Source: Bacteroidales bacterium UBA5197 (GTDB taxonomy: Bacteria; Bacteroidota; Bacteroidia; Bacteroidales; Lentimicrobiaceae). Taken from it: 8,854 bases of DNA. The stretch spans positions 1-8,854 of the forward strand of contig DHVX01000074.1 in assembly GCA_002412885.1 (NCBI GenBank), given 5' to 3'. Positions 1 through 6,173 of this stretch are shown piece after piece. The notes below the pieces were generated by a model. It ran no database searches. It was not told the origin of the DNA and was given only the letters and a program-made list of their open reading frames with translations. Position numbers and translations under genes: made by a program. Each line of letters opens with the position of its first letter. Within the stretch, counting starts at the first letter, position 1.

Positions 1-228
1 TTTACAGGCCCTGCAGGAGAACGAATGATGAAATTGTTAAGTTCAGCCAATTGCCATAAGCCCGTTTTTGAAATGGGAAATGGCTTTAACGATGCAGTAA
101 AAAGGGCAATTGCGGCTACCCCTGAAAAGTGCATTTGTTTGCTTTCGCCGGCTGCATCAAGTTACGATAATTTCAGGAATTTTGAAGAAAGAGGTATCCG
201 CTTTGAAGAGATCGTTATGGAAAAATAA
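1..228 (+). CDS. murD: MurD-like UDP-N-acetylmuramoyl-L-alanine--D-glutamate ligase, C-terminal end (5' truncated)
   Basis: The reading frame is open from base 1 and ends with TAA at 226-228, leaving the last 75 residues of a protein that begins left of the window. The segment SPAASSYDNFRNFEERG near the end closely resembles the C-terminal signature of MurD (SPACASxDQFKxFExRG in the family). MurD is the cytoplasmic Mur ligase that uses ATP to add D-glutamate to UDP-MurNAc-L-Ala in peptidoglycan synthesis. The visible part covers only the end of the third, Rossmann-like domain; the ATP-binding and central domains are outside. Compared with the common signature, the Cys of SPAC is Ala and the Lys of QFK is Arg, so a MurD-like paralogue is possible. 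The ATG at 25 is internal and not the start, because coding continues upstream of it. Confidence 0.75.
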   Translation, partial: FTGPAGERMMKLLSSANCHKPVFEMGNGFNDAVKRAIAATPEKCICLLSPAASSYDNFRNFEERGIRFEEIVMEK

Positions 229-251
229 AAGCTCCGCCTTTTGGCAGAGCT
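219..251 (-). terminator. Intrinsic terminator of the THX gene (minus strand)
   Basis: The hairpin arms are 230-238 and 243-251 with a 4-nt loop. Read on the minus strand the stem is a continuous 9 bp, with one U-G wobble between 246 and 235, and it is followed by a T-rich tract (229 down to 219). Read on the plus strand the same position is a C/A mismatch and no T tract follows. It therefore fits minus-strand termination of THX, 28 bp past its stop codon. The T tract lies over the last codons and stop of the MurD-like gene. Confidence 0.75.
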
Positions 252-278
252 CCTGAATAACATCTGAAACCGATAGAA

Positions 279-485
279 CTATTCAGTCTCAACAATAGGC
301 TTTTCAGCTACTTTAGGTTTTTTGACAGTTTTAGGTTTTACTGCCTTAACCGGAGTTTTGACTTCAGCTTCAACTGGCTTATCCTTTTTTGGCATTGAAG
401 GATTTGATTTTTTTCTTGGCCGTTTAACACCGTGAGACCCAAGAATGATTTTGCCACGTTTGGATTTCTTATCTCCTTTTCCCAT
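279..485 (-). CDS. Small ribosomal subunit protein THX family, with extended Lys/Pro/Val tail
   Basis: This encodes a 68-residue, very basic protein. It opens with MGKGDKKSKRGKI and continues to GVKRPRKK by about residue 26. This Gly/Lys/Arg-rich core matches the THX (bTHX) family, a short peptide that in Thermus sits in the 30S head and stabilises 16S rRNA; the family is common in Bacteroidota. From about residue 27 to 68 there is a low-complexity tail of Lys, Pro, Val, Thr and Glu, in which KP, VK and PV motifs recur, with no predicted fold. The tail makes the protein more than twice the length of the Thermus peptide. ATG at 485 is chosen because the conserved core starts exactly there. The gene converges with the MurD-like gene, diverges from the TPR gene, and has its own terminator. 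The identification rests on the N-terminal core; the role of the tail is unknown. Confidence 0.82.
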   Translation of the reverse strand: MGKGDKKSKRGKIILGSHGVKRPRKKSNPSMPKKDKPVEAEVKTPVKAVKPKTVKKPKVAEKPIVETE

Positions 486-517
486 AAAACCCGGATTTTA
501 AATTGGTTTATAATCTT

Positions 518-548
518 CAAAAGGTAAAATTACAAAAAAAAGTAACAA
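518..548 (-). promoter_or_regulatory. Candidate Bacteroidota-type promoter for THX
   Basis: On the minus strand, TTG (548-546) is followed after exactly 19 bp by TACCTTTTG (526-518). This is the TAnnTTTG -7 box with one extra T. The implied transcription start is near 511, about 25 bp before the ATG at 485. The spacing is ideal, but the -7 box is imperfect and the region is AT-rich. Confidence 0.45.
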
Positions 549-618
549 TATTCTGAAAAATATGGTGCAGGTTATCCTGAAACTGACAAAATAGATTTAG
601 AGGTTGTTTAATCAACGC

Positions 619-648
619 TTGTCAAATAAAAAAAAAACTGTACTTTTG
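619..648 (+). promoter_or_regulatory. Bacteroidota-type promoter for the TPR gene
   Basis: TTG (619-621) is followed after 19 bp by TACTTTTG (641-648), a full match to the -33/-7 promoter pattern recognised by the primary sigma factor of this phylum. The expected start is near 655, giving a leader of only about 14 nt before the ATG at 669. No Shine-Dalgarno sequence is visible. Confidence 0.7.
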
Positions 649-668
649 CGCGACAAATTATAAACCCA

Positions 669-1352
669 ATGGCAAAGAAGACTGACAACACTGAAGAAAA
701 AATTATGGCAGTTGAGGAAGCCCTCAGCAGATCAGAAGTATTTATTGAAAGGAACCAGAAACTCCTCGGTATCGTAATTGGAGGACTTGCTTTGTTGGTC
801 TTGGCTTATTTTGGCTTTCAGCGTTTTTATTTGATGCCTCAGGAAAAAGAGGCGCAGTCGCAAATGTTTATGGCTGAGAAGTATTTTGAGCAGGACTCTC
901 TGAAACTTGCATTAAACGGAGACGGTATGTATCCTGGATTTCTGGGAATAATTGACGATTACGGAATGACAAAATCTGCCCGTCTGGCTCATTATTACGC
1001 AGGTATTATCTATCTGAATGAAGGACAATTTGAAGAAGCAATCAGTCATCTGAAGAAATTCAAAATCAAAGATGCATTGGTAGCCCCAATGGCCAAAGGT
1101 GCCATAGGAGATGCTTATATGGAGCTTGGCAAAACAACTGAAGCTGGTGAACAATACCTTCAGGCAGCAAAAATCAGCAAGAACGACTTTACCACTCCCG
1201 TTTTTCTTCAGAAAGCCGCATGGGCATTTGAAGACGCAGGAGACAACAAGAAAGCGCTTGCAGCTTATGAAAGAATCAGAACTGAGTTTCCTCGAAGTGC
1301 TGAAGCAAGAGACGTTGAAAAATTCATTGCCAAACTTAAAGGACAGGAATAA
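669..1352 (+). CDS. Membrane-anchored tetratricopeptide repeat protein (YfgM-like topology)
   Basis: This 227-residue protein has a short charged N-terminus and one hydrophobic segment at about residues 32-50 (rich in Gly, Leu, Val and Ile). The rest is soluble and helical. Three TPR-like helix pairs can be seen at about 103-136, 138-171 and 175-208. They carry the expected small/aromatic pattern, for example YYAGIIYLNEGQFEEAI, GDAYMELGKTTEA and AAWAFEDAGDNKKALAAYE. The hydrophobic segment has no signal-peptidase or lipobox site, so it is probably an uncleaved anchor with the TPR part in the periplasm. TPR folds bind other proteins. By layout it resembles YfgM, the SecYEG-associated periplasmic chaperone helper, but this is an analogy and the partner is unknown. 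It has its own promoter (619-648) and terminator (1373-1407), so it is probably monocistronic. Confidence 0.8.
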   Translation: MAKKTDNTEEKIMAVEEALSRSEVFIERNQKLLGIVIGGLALLVLAYFGFQRFYLMPQEKEAQSQMFMAEKYFEQDSLKLALNGDGMYPGFLGIIDDYGMTKSARLAHYYAGIIYLNEGQFEEAISHLKKFKIKDALVAPMAKGAIGDAYMELGKTTEAGEQYLQAAKISKNDFTTPVFLQKAAWAFEDAGDNKKALAAYERIRTEFPRSAEARDVEKFIAKLKGQE

Positions 1353-1372
1353 GATTCACAACAATAATATTC

Positions 1373-1407
1373 ACACCCGGAGCTTCAATTCCGGGTGTTT
1401 TTATTTT
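1373..1407 (+). terminator. Intrinsic terminator of the TPR gene
   Basis: A perfect 9-bp, GC-rich stem (1373-1381 with 1390-1398) encloses an 8-nt loop and is followed by TTTTTATTTT. It begins 20 bp after the TAA stop and separates this gene from fmt. Confidence 0.88.
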
Positions 1408-1436
1408 CGGGAAGTCAGGTTTTATCCGTTTTGGCT

Positions 1437-1444
1437 TAAATTTG
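1437..1444 (+). promoter_or_regulatory. Candidate -7 box for fmt
   Basis: TAAATTTG is an exact match to TAnnTTTG and lies 22 bp before the fmt ATG, just past the preceding terminator. No TTG is present at the usual 19-bp distance, so the upstream half of the promoter is weak or diverged. Confidence 0.4.
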
Positions 1445-1466
1445 AAAAATATTTCACCACTGAATT

Positions 1467-2429
1467 ATGAAAGAGATCAGTATAGTTTTCATGGGAACAC
1501 CTGAGTTTGCGGTTGAATCGCTTAGTCAGATACTCAGCAATGGCTATATCGTTAAAGCTGTTGTAACAGTTGCCGATAAGCCTGCAGGTCGCGGGTTGAA
1601 ACTAAAGATTTCTCCGGTAAAAGAATTTGCACTGAGTAAAAATATCCCTGTGCTTCAACCATTAAGTCTGAAAGATCCTGAATTTATCAGCACATTAAAA
1701 ACTCTGCATGCAAATCTCTTTGTGATTGTGGCGTTCAGAAAGCTACCGGAGGAAGTCTGGAGCATTCCTGAACTGGGTAGTTTTAATCTGCATGCTTCAT
1801 TATTGCCTCAATACCGTGGCGCTGCACCGATAAATCATGCCATCCTCAACGGTGAAACAGAAACCGGAGCAACCACATTCTTTCTCAATGCAGGCATCGA
1901 CACCGGCACCATCATCATGAATGAGCGCATCAGTATTGGCAATAATGAGACAGCCGGGGAACTTCACGACAGGTTAAAAGTAATGGGCGCAGAACTTGTT
2001 GTAAATACAATCCGTGCCATCAGCGAGGACAATGTAAACCCAAGGGAACAACCCGGCAGTGATATCGCCCTGAAAGGCGCTCCCAGGCTATTCAGAGAAC
2101 ACTGTCAGATAGAATGGGGTCGCACTGCCACAAACATCCATAATCACATCAGAGGTCTCAGTCCATATCCGGGTGCATTTTCTGTGATAAATATGGATGG
2201 ATCAGAAAAGGAAATAAAACTTCTGAGGTCGGAGATTACCGATGAGGTATCCGATGTTAAAGCGGGCGATGTGAGAATTGTGAATAATCGCAGGTTTCTG
2301 GTCGCCTGCAGTGATTACTTTGTGGAGATACTGCAACTTCAGCCTTCAGGAAAGAAAACAATGAAAGCAGAGGAATATATAAGGGGATTAAAGGCCGGAA
2401 AAATAGTTTTTATCAACCCTTTACTATAA
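1467..2429 (+). CDS. fmt: Methionyl-tRNA formyltransferase
   Basis: This cytoplasmic enzyme transfers a formyl group from 10-formyltetrahydrofolate to the methionine on initiator tRNA, producing fMet-tRNA for translation initiation. At 320 residues it has the usual family length. The N-terminal formyltransferase domain (about 4-180) opens with the beta strand IVFMGTPEFA. It holds the folate-binding and catalytic signature FNLHASLLPQYRGAAPI, in which Asn107 and His109 are the catalytic residues, together with SLLP at 111-114. The third catalytic residue, Asp145, lies in AGIDTGTI. The DKPAGRGLKLKISPVK segment (37-52) is the tRNA-contacting loop. The C-terminal OB-like domain spans about 206-305 and starts with APRLFREHCQIEW. 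ATG at 1467 puts the first strand in the expected place. The gene appears to have its own promoter. Confidence 0.97.
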   Translation: MKEISIVFMGTPEFAVESLSQILSNGYIVKAVVTVADKPAGRGLKLKISPVKEFALSKNIPVLQPLSLKDPEFISTLKTLHANLFVIVAFRKLPEEVWSIPELGSFNLHASLLPQYRGAAPINHAILNGETETGATTFFLNAGIDTGTIIMNERISIGNNETAGELHDRLKVMGAELVVNTIRAISEDNVNPREQPGSDIALKGAPRLFREHCQIEWGRTATNIHNHIRGLSPYPGAFSVINMDGSEKEIKLLRSEITDEVSDVKAGDVRIVNNRRFLVACSDYFVEILQLQPSGKKTMKAEEYIRGLKAGKIVFINPLL

Positions 2430-2529
2430 AAAAAGATGACTCAAAGGCTTGATTTTAGCTGCTTTTAGCACGAAGTTTTCAACAAACCACCGGTTTTATT
2501 AACTTTTTAACATCTTTTATCCTAAAACA

Positions 2530-2560
2530 CTTGATTTTAGAAAGGAATTGCTTATATTTG
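2530..2560 (+). promoter_or_regulatory. Bacteroidota-type promoter for hup
   Basis: TTG (2531-2533) and TATATTTG (2553-2560) are separated by exactly 19 bp, a full match to the phylum's promoter pattern. Transcription should start near 2567, leaving a leader of about 36 nt. An AGGA at 2595-2598 lies only 4 bp before the ATG and is at best a weak ribosome-binding site. The match suits a strongly expressed gene such as HU. Confidence 0.75.
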
Positions 2561-2602
2561 CGATAGGTTATCCAACACATTACAAATCAAAATCAGGAAA
2601 AA

Positions 2603-2875
2603 ATGAACAAACAGGAATTGATTGTTGCCATTGCAGCTGAATCGGGCCTCACCAAGGCTGATTCAAAGAAAGCCCTCGATGCTTTCATTTCATCTACTTC
2701 CAAAAGCCTTAAAAAAGGTGATAGAGTAGCTCTCGTTGGTTTTGGTTCTTTCTCAGTTTCAAAACGTGCTGCCCGCAAAGGCCGTAACCCGCAAACTGGC
2801 AAAGAAATCAAGATTGCCGCAAAGAAAGTGGTTAAATTCAAACCAGGTTCAGAGCTTTCAAAGAATGTAAAATAA
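2603..2875 (+). CDS. hup: HU-family nucleoid DNA-binding protein
   Basis: HU dimers bend and wrap DNA in the nucleoid with little sequence preference. The product is 90 residues, the normal HU length. It has two N-terminal helices (about 3-14 and 18-38), the turn signature GDRVALVGFGSFSV (39-52), and the DNA-grasping arm with RNPQTGKEI (61-69), in which Pro63 is the residue that wedges between base pairs. The C-terminal part is Lys-rich. The arm and turn are intact, and the lack of extra domains points to a generic HU rather than an IHF subunit. The gene is transcribed alone, from a strong promoter to a terminator that reaches into the convergent mpg gene. Confidence 0.95.
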   Translation: MNKQELIVAIAAESGLTKADSKKALDAFISSTSKSLKKGDRVALVGFGSFSVSKRAARKGRNPQTGKEIKIAAKKVVKFKPGSELSKNVK

Positions 2876-2892
2876 GCTGATCTTATCAGTTT
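2874..2892 (-). terminator. Possible minus-strand terminator of the recQ-mpg unit
   Basis: A small hairpin (arms 2874-2881 and 2885-2892, loop of 3) lies at the mpg stop codon. The minus strand then reads ATTTTACATTC, a weak T tract inside the hup 3' end. Read on the minus strand one stem position is an A/C mismatch, so this is only a tentative call. Confidence 0.3.
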
Positions 2893-3538
2893 ATAAAGAG
2901 GCTGGCCTTAATTCGGGTGAGCCTTTTTTTATTTGTCCGATTGCATAATCAACATCTACCTTAAACCGATAATCCAGCAACGCATCTTCCCCTGCATAAG
3001 CGACTCCAATCCTTGGACACGATATTATCGCCTCAGCGTCGATCTGAATGCCATAATCCGAAATATGCAATCCTGCTGCACCATCAAGGCGAACCCCGTT
3101 TAAAGCTTTTGAAATGCCCAACAAACGGGTAAGCCTGCCCGGCCCTATACCATCTTTAACAATATTTACTTTTCGACCAAGGTTGCTTTCCATAATATCA
3201 AGTCCTTCGAGCGGAATAATTCCCCTTATCAGCACGGCATGTGGAGTATTTCTTGCACTGCTTACCACATTAAACAGTGCATGAAGTCCATAACACAGAT
3301 AAACATAGGCAATGCCTCCTTCCCTGAACATTACTTCTGTCCGCTTGGTTAAAAGCCCGCCATAGGCATGAGATGCTTTGTCGGTAATGCCGGCATAAGC
3401 TTCAGTTTCAATTATGCAGCCGGCCACTTTTGATCTTTCGGTTTGAAATACCAGCACCTTACCCAGCAATTGCTGAGCGATTGCTACCACATCATCACTT
3501 TTATAAAAATCAGCGGGTATAATAGTTCCCCTTATCAT
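2891..3538 (-). CDS. mpg: 3-methyladenine DNA glycosylase (AAG/MPG family)
   Basis: This is a monofunctional base-excision-repair glycosylase that flips out and removes alkylated or deaminated purines such as 3-methyladenine and hypoxanthine, leaving an abasic site. With ATG at 3538 the product is 215 residues, near the usual 190-210 of bacterial members. It carries the family's core: IIETEAYAGITDKASH, with Glu46 as the water-activating residue and Tyr48 as the intercalating tyrosine, followed by YVYLCYGLHALFNVV (78-92) and the LIRGIIP strand (103-109). DGIGPGRLTRLLGI (129-142) is the typical GPGRLT motif. The frame stays open to an ATG at 3598, but the extra 20 residues lie wholly inside recQ and resemble nothing in the family, so 3538 is preferred. 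It then overlaps recQ by 29 bp, suggesting co-transcription and translational coupling. Confidence 0.92.
   Translation of the reverse strand: MIRGTIIPADFYKSDDVVAIAQQLLGKVLVFQTERSKVAGCIIETEAYAGITDKASHAYGGLLTKRTEVMFREGGIAYVYLCYGLHALFNVVSSARNTPHAVLIRGIIPLEGLDIMESNLGRKVNIVKDGIGPGRLTRLLGISKALNGVRLDGAAGLHISDYGIQIDAEAIISCPRIGVAYAGEDALLDYRFKVDVDYAIGQIKKGSPELRPASL
2895..2934 (+). terminator. Intrinsic terminator of hup, lying inside the mpg 3' coding end
   Basis: Arms 2895-2903 and 2920-2928 form a 9-bp stem including one G-T wobble (2898/2925). A short inner helix may extend it (2905-2907 with 2916-2918). The run of seven T residues at 2924-2930 overlaps the lower stem and is followed by ATTT. It starts about 20 bp after the hup stop. 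Its bases are also the last codons of mpg on the other strand. Confidence 0.72.
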
Positions 3539-5456
3539 CTTTGGGTGCGATCCATCTGAACAATCCATCGTCTGAAATTTCAATCTTATCATTATCAACC
3601 AACCAGTTTACCGCATTGATCACTTTCTCTTCACTTATTCTGGCACATGCTTCAACAAGTTGCGAAATATTGCAACCCGCAACCTTAAGAAGAGGCTTGA
3701 TTACTTCCACAATATTATTAAATTCAAGTTCGCTTAGATTGGCCTTATTGCGTTCCACGCAAACATCGCAGATACCGCAGCGCTGAATATCATCTTGTCC
3801 GAAATAAGCTATCAGCATCTGACTGCGGCAAATATCAGTTGAAATAGCATAGTTAATAACTGATTCCAACCGTTTTGCGGCTTCTGCACGACGTTCGAAA
3901 TAATGCTCCTGCGAAATCCGCAAATCATCGGCTCGGATAAGTTCACTTGTCATAATGATCCGGGGTTTATCGGTTGCCGGGATGTATGTCAGTACTTCCA
4001 GATTATGCAATTGGGTTAATGCTTTAACAATCAAATCACTTTCTACCGAAAGTCTTGACCCCAACTCTTTTTCGCTTATGTTCGCGAGTTCTGTAAATAC
4101 TCCACCGTAAGATCGGAGGATTGTTTTAATTATTGGATCAAAGGCCGCATTTTCAACCTGAAACTTGTACAAATCATCTTTGCGGACATTGAATATAATT
4201 CTGGAATGGGTCTCCATGGCTTCGTTCATCGATATAAAACCTTCGCGTTCAATAAACCGGAGTGCATTGAAGGTTACCAATGGCTTAAAGTCATAAGTAT
4301 TACAGAATTCATTCAGATCAAATAAATGAACGGTATCACGTCCTGTTCCCACGGCAAGGTTCAGATAATTTCCAAGGGCTCTGTAAACATTGCGGATGTA
4401 ATCAGGTTCGGGATACGAAAGCGCCAGGTTGTGCCTTGCATCAATAACATCAGAGTTCTCGAACAGCAATACGGCAAAAGCTTTTTTTTCATCCCTGCCT
4501 CCCCTGCCGGCTTCCTGAAAATATGCTTCCGGGCTATCCGGCAAATCCATATGAACCACAAACCTAACATCGGGCTTGTCAATTCCCATACCGAATGCAT
4601 TGGTTGAAACCATCACCCTGAGCGATCCTTGCTTCCATGCATTCTGTTTCTTTTCGCGATCGATCGGAGACAAACCCGCATGATAAAAATCAGCAGTAAT
4701 CCTGTTACGCATCAAAAATTCTGCAATCTCCCTGGTTTTACGCCGGTTTCTAACGTAAACAATTCCTGTTCCCTTTACATTTGAACAAATTCTCAACAGA
4801 CGTTCGAGTTTATTCTCCTCATTAAAAACAACGTAGGCCAGGTTCCTGCGCTCAAAACTTCGTTCAAAAACATTGGGTACCGGAAAGCGGAGTTTCTCCT
4901 GAATATCCCTTACAACTTTTGGAGTTGCAGTAGCTGTTAATGCAATTACAGGAATGGAAGGAAGTTTATCCCGTATTTCTGCAATTCTTAAGTAAGGAGG
5001 TCTGAAATCATAGCCCCATTGCGAAATACAATGGGCTTCATCCACGGCAATCATCCCTATTTTTATATGCTCAAGTGCCGTAATAAATCTATCGGTGAGT
5101 AATCGTTCAGGAGAGAGGTAAAAAAACTTTGCTTTGCCATGAAGTATGTGATTCATTGCAAGTTCTACCTCTCGGGCAGTCATACCTGAATATATGGCTT
5201 CGGCAGAAATTCCGCGTTTGCGGAGGTTTTCTACCTGATCTTTCATCAATGCGATCAGCGGAGTTACAACAAGCGTCACCCCATCAAGAATCATTCCCGG
5301 CACCTGAAAACACAGCGATTTTCCACCTCCGGTTGGCAGCAAAGCAAGTGTATCGCGACCGGCCAAAACAGAGTTGATAATATCCTCCTGCATGGGCCTG
5401 AAAGCCGAATATCCCCAATACCGGGACAATACCTGTTGCGCTGTTGTTTCCGACAT
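3510..5456 (-). CDS. recQ: ATP-dependent DNA helicase RecQ
   Basis: This superfamily 2, 3'-to-5' DNA helicase acts in recombination and replication-fork repair. The 648-residue product shows the motifs in order: motif 0 (FRPMQEDII, 19-27), Walker A (PTGGGKS, 41-47), the DEAH box at 139-142 followed by the RecQ aromatic-rich loop CISQWGYDFRPPY, motif III (ALTATAT, 172-178), and motif VI (QEAGRGGRD, 314-322). The RecQ zinc-binding domain is visible as Cys543, Cys560, Cys563 and Cys566. The region from about 575 to the end contains a winged-helix-like segment (597-636), but I see no convincing HRDC domain. This resembles the shorter second RecQ type common in Bacteroidota rather than E. coli RecQ. 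ATG at 5456 precedes motif 0 by the usual distance. It is the promoter-proximal gene of a pair with mpg and diverges from aroK. Confidence 0.96.
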   Translation of the reverse strand: MSETTAQQVLSRYWGYSAFRPMQEDIINSVLAGRDTLALLPTGGGKSLCFQVPGMILDGVTLVVTPLIALMKDQVENLRKRGISAEAIYSGMTAREVELAMNHILHGKAKFFYLSPERLLTDRFITALEHIKIGMIAVDEAHCISQWGYDFRPPYLRIAEIRDKLPSIPVIALTATATPKVVRDIQEKLRFPVPNVFERSFERRNLAYVVFNEENKLERLLRICSNVKGTGIVYVRNRRKTREIAEFLMRNRITADFYHAGLSPIDREKKQNAWKQGSLRVMVSTNAFGMGIDKPDVRFVVHMDLPDSPEAYFQEAGRGGRDEKKAFAVLLFENSDVIDARHNLALSYPEPDYIRNVYRALGNYLNLAVGTGRDTVHLFDLNEFCNTYDFKPLVTFNALRFIEREGFISMNEAMETHSRIIFNVRKDDLYKFQVENAAFDPIIKTILRSYGGVFTELANISEKELGSRLSVESDLIVKALTQLHNLEVLTYIPATDKPRIIMTSELIRADDLRISQEHYFERRAEAAKRLESVINYAISTDICRSQMLIAYFGQDDIQRCGICDVCVERNKANLSELEFNNIVEVIKPLLKVAGCNISQLVEACARISEEKVINAVNWLVDNDKIEISDDGLFRWIAPKDDKGNYYTR

Positions 5457-5519
5457 TCCTTTTTTCGGTGACTTAGGGTTACACTATTTGATCCTGTATA
5501 AAGATAAGCAGAAATTTTA

Positions 5520-5538
5520 TGATCACATGTTGATCACA
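5520..5538. repeat. Tandem TGATCACA pair, possible operator between recQ and aroK
   Basis: TGATCACA occurs at 5520-5527 and again at 5531-5538, an 11-bp period, so both face the same side of the helix. Each core TGATCA is itself palindromic. The second copy overlaps the recQ -7 candidate by two bases, and the first covers the expected recQ start region. This position suits a repressor site, but the binding protein is unknown. Confidence 0.4.
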
Positions 5539-5544
5539 AATTTA
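5537..5544 (-). promoter_or_regulatory. Candidate -7 box for recQ-mpg
   Basis: The minus strand reads TAAATTTG, an exact match to TAnnTTTG, about 80 bp upstream of the recQ ATG. No TTG occurs at 19 bp; the nearest are at about 10 and 26 bp, so promoter strength is uncertain. Confidence 0.42.
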
Positions 5545-5587
5545 CTGATAAAGGCAATTGGTTTAGCCGCCAATGATGTAATATCAC

Positions 5588-5595
5588 TACTTTTG
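5588..5595 (+). promoter_or_regulatory. Candidate -7 box for aroK
   Basis: TACTTTTG matches TAnnTTTG exactly and ends 23 bp before the aroK ATG at 5619, a typical distance for this phylum. A -33 TTG at the usual spacing is missing. Confidence 0.45.
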
Positions 5596-5618
5596 TTACA
5601 TTCAATAAAGCAAAACAC

Positions 5619-6134
5619 ATGGGTAAACCCGTTTATTTAACAGGATATATGGGCAGTGGAAAATCTACTGCAGGCAAAAAACTGGCCAGGCAGCTCGATT
5701 ATGATTTTGTTGACACCGATGAATTAATCGTTACTATGGCCGGAAAATCTGTTCAGGCCATTTTCGATACGGAAGGTGAAGATGCCTTCAGGCTTCTGGA
5801 ACATTCTGTTTTAAAATCGCTTGCAAACCGCATAAATACAGTTATTTCTACTGGAGGCGGCACTCCGTGTTTTTTCAACAATATGCAGATTATGAAAAAA
5901 TCAGGGATAGTCATTTACCTGAAAATGCATCCAAATTCGATTTTGAAGCGCCTGAAAACAGCAAAGAATCCCAGACCACTGCTTAGGAACATTCCCGAAG
6001 ATCAACTGTTGCCATTCATTACAAATCAACTGAGCCAGCGAGAACGGTTTTACCTGAACGCACATTTCACTGTTAAGGGCGAAAGCCTTGATATTGATGA
6101 AGTTGTTAAGACTGTTAAAGGTTTAAGAAGCTAA
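5619..6134 (+). CDS. aroK: Shikimate kinase
   Basis: This enzyme phosphorylates shikimate at the 3-hydroxyl with ATP, the fifth step of the shikimate pathway to chorismate and the aromatic amino acids; it is cytoplasmic. The 171-residue length is standard. Walker A is GYMGSGKST (9-17). The shikimate-binding residues are Asp34 in FVDTDELI, Arg58 in AFRLLE, and the Gly triplet 79-81 in STGGGTP. The lid arginine is Arg119 in NPRPLL. The RERFY segment (141-145) near the C-terminus fits the adenine-contacting region. ATG at 5619 lies four residues before the first beta strand and is the only reasonable start. The gene diverges from recQ and is probably transcribed alone. An AT-rich 5-bp hairpin followed by TTTAT at 6151-6173 is a weak terminator candidate. 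Confidence 0.96.
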   Translation: MGKPVYLTGYMGSGKSTAGKKLARQLDYDFVDTDELIVTMAGKSVQAIFDTEGEDAFRLLEHSVLKSLANRINTVISTGGGTPCFFNNMQIMKKSGIVIYLKMHPNSILKRLKTAKNPRPLLRNIPEDQLLPFITNQLSQRERFYLNAHFTVKGESLDIDEVVKTVKGLRS

Positions 6135-6173
6135 GGAAGAATATTAAATTAACTTCTCAACTAAAAGTTTTTA

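Noticed and set aside
1111..1470. 119-codon plus-strand frame overlapping the TPR gene end and running into the fmt start
   Set aside because: It lies out of frame with the TPR protein, has no family resemblance, and crosses a strong terminator. It is a shadow frame.
2593..2841. 82-codon minus-strand frame opposite hup
   Set aside because: It is the antisense shadow of the HU coding sequence, and its composition follows the HU codons.
3539..3598. N-terminal extension of mpg to the ATG at 3598
   Set aside because: The 20 extra residues are encoded within recQ, do not look like the glycosylase family, and would make the protein longer than usual.
5520..5538. Canonical CRP (TGTGA-N6-TCACA) or FNR (TTGAT-N4-ATCAA) site
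   Set aside because: The bases form a direct repeat of TGATCACA; neither the spacing nor the inverted arrangement of those consensus sites is met.
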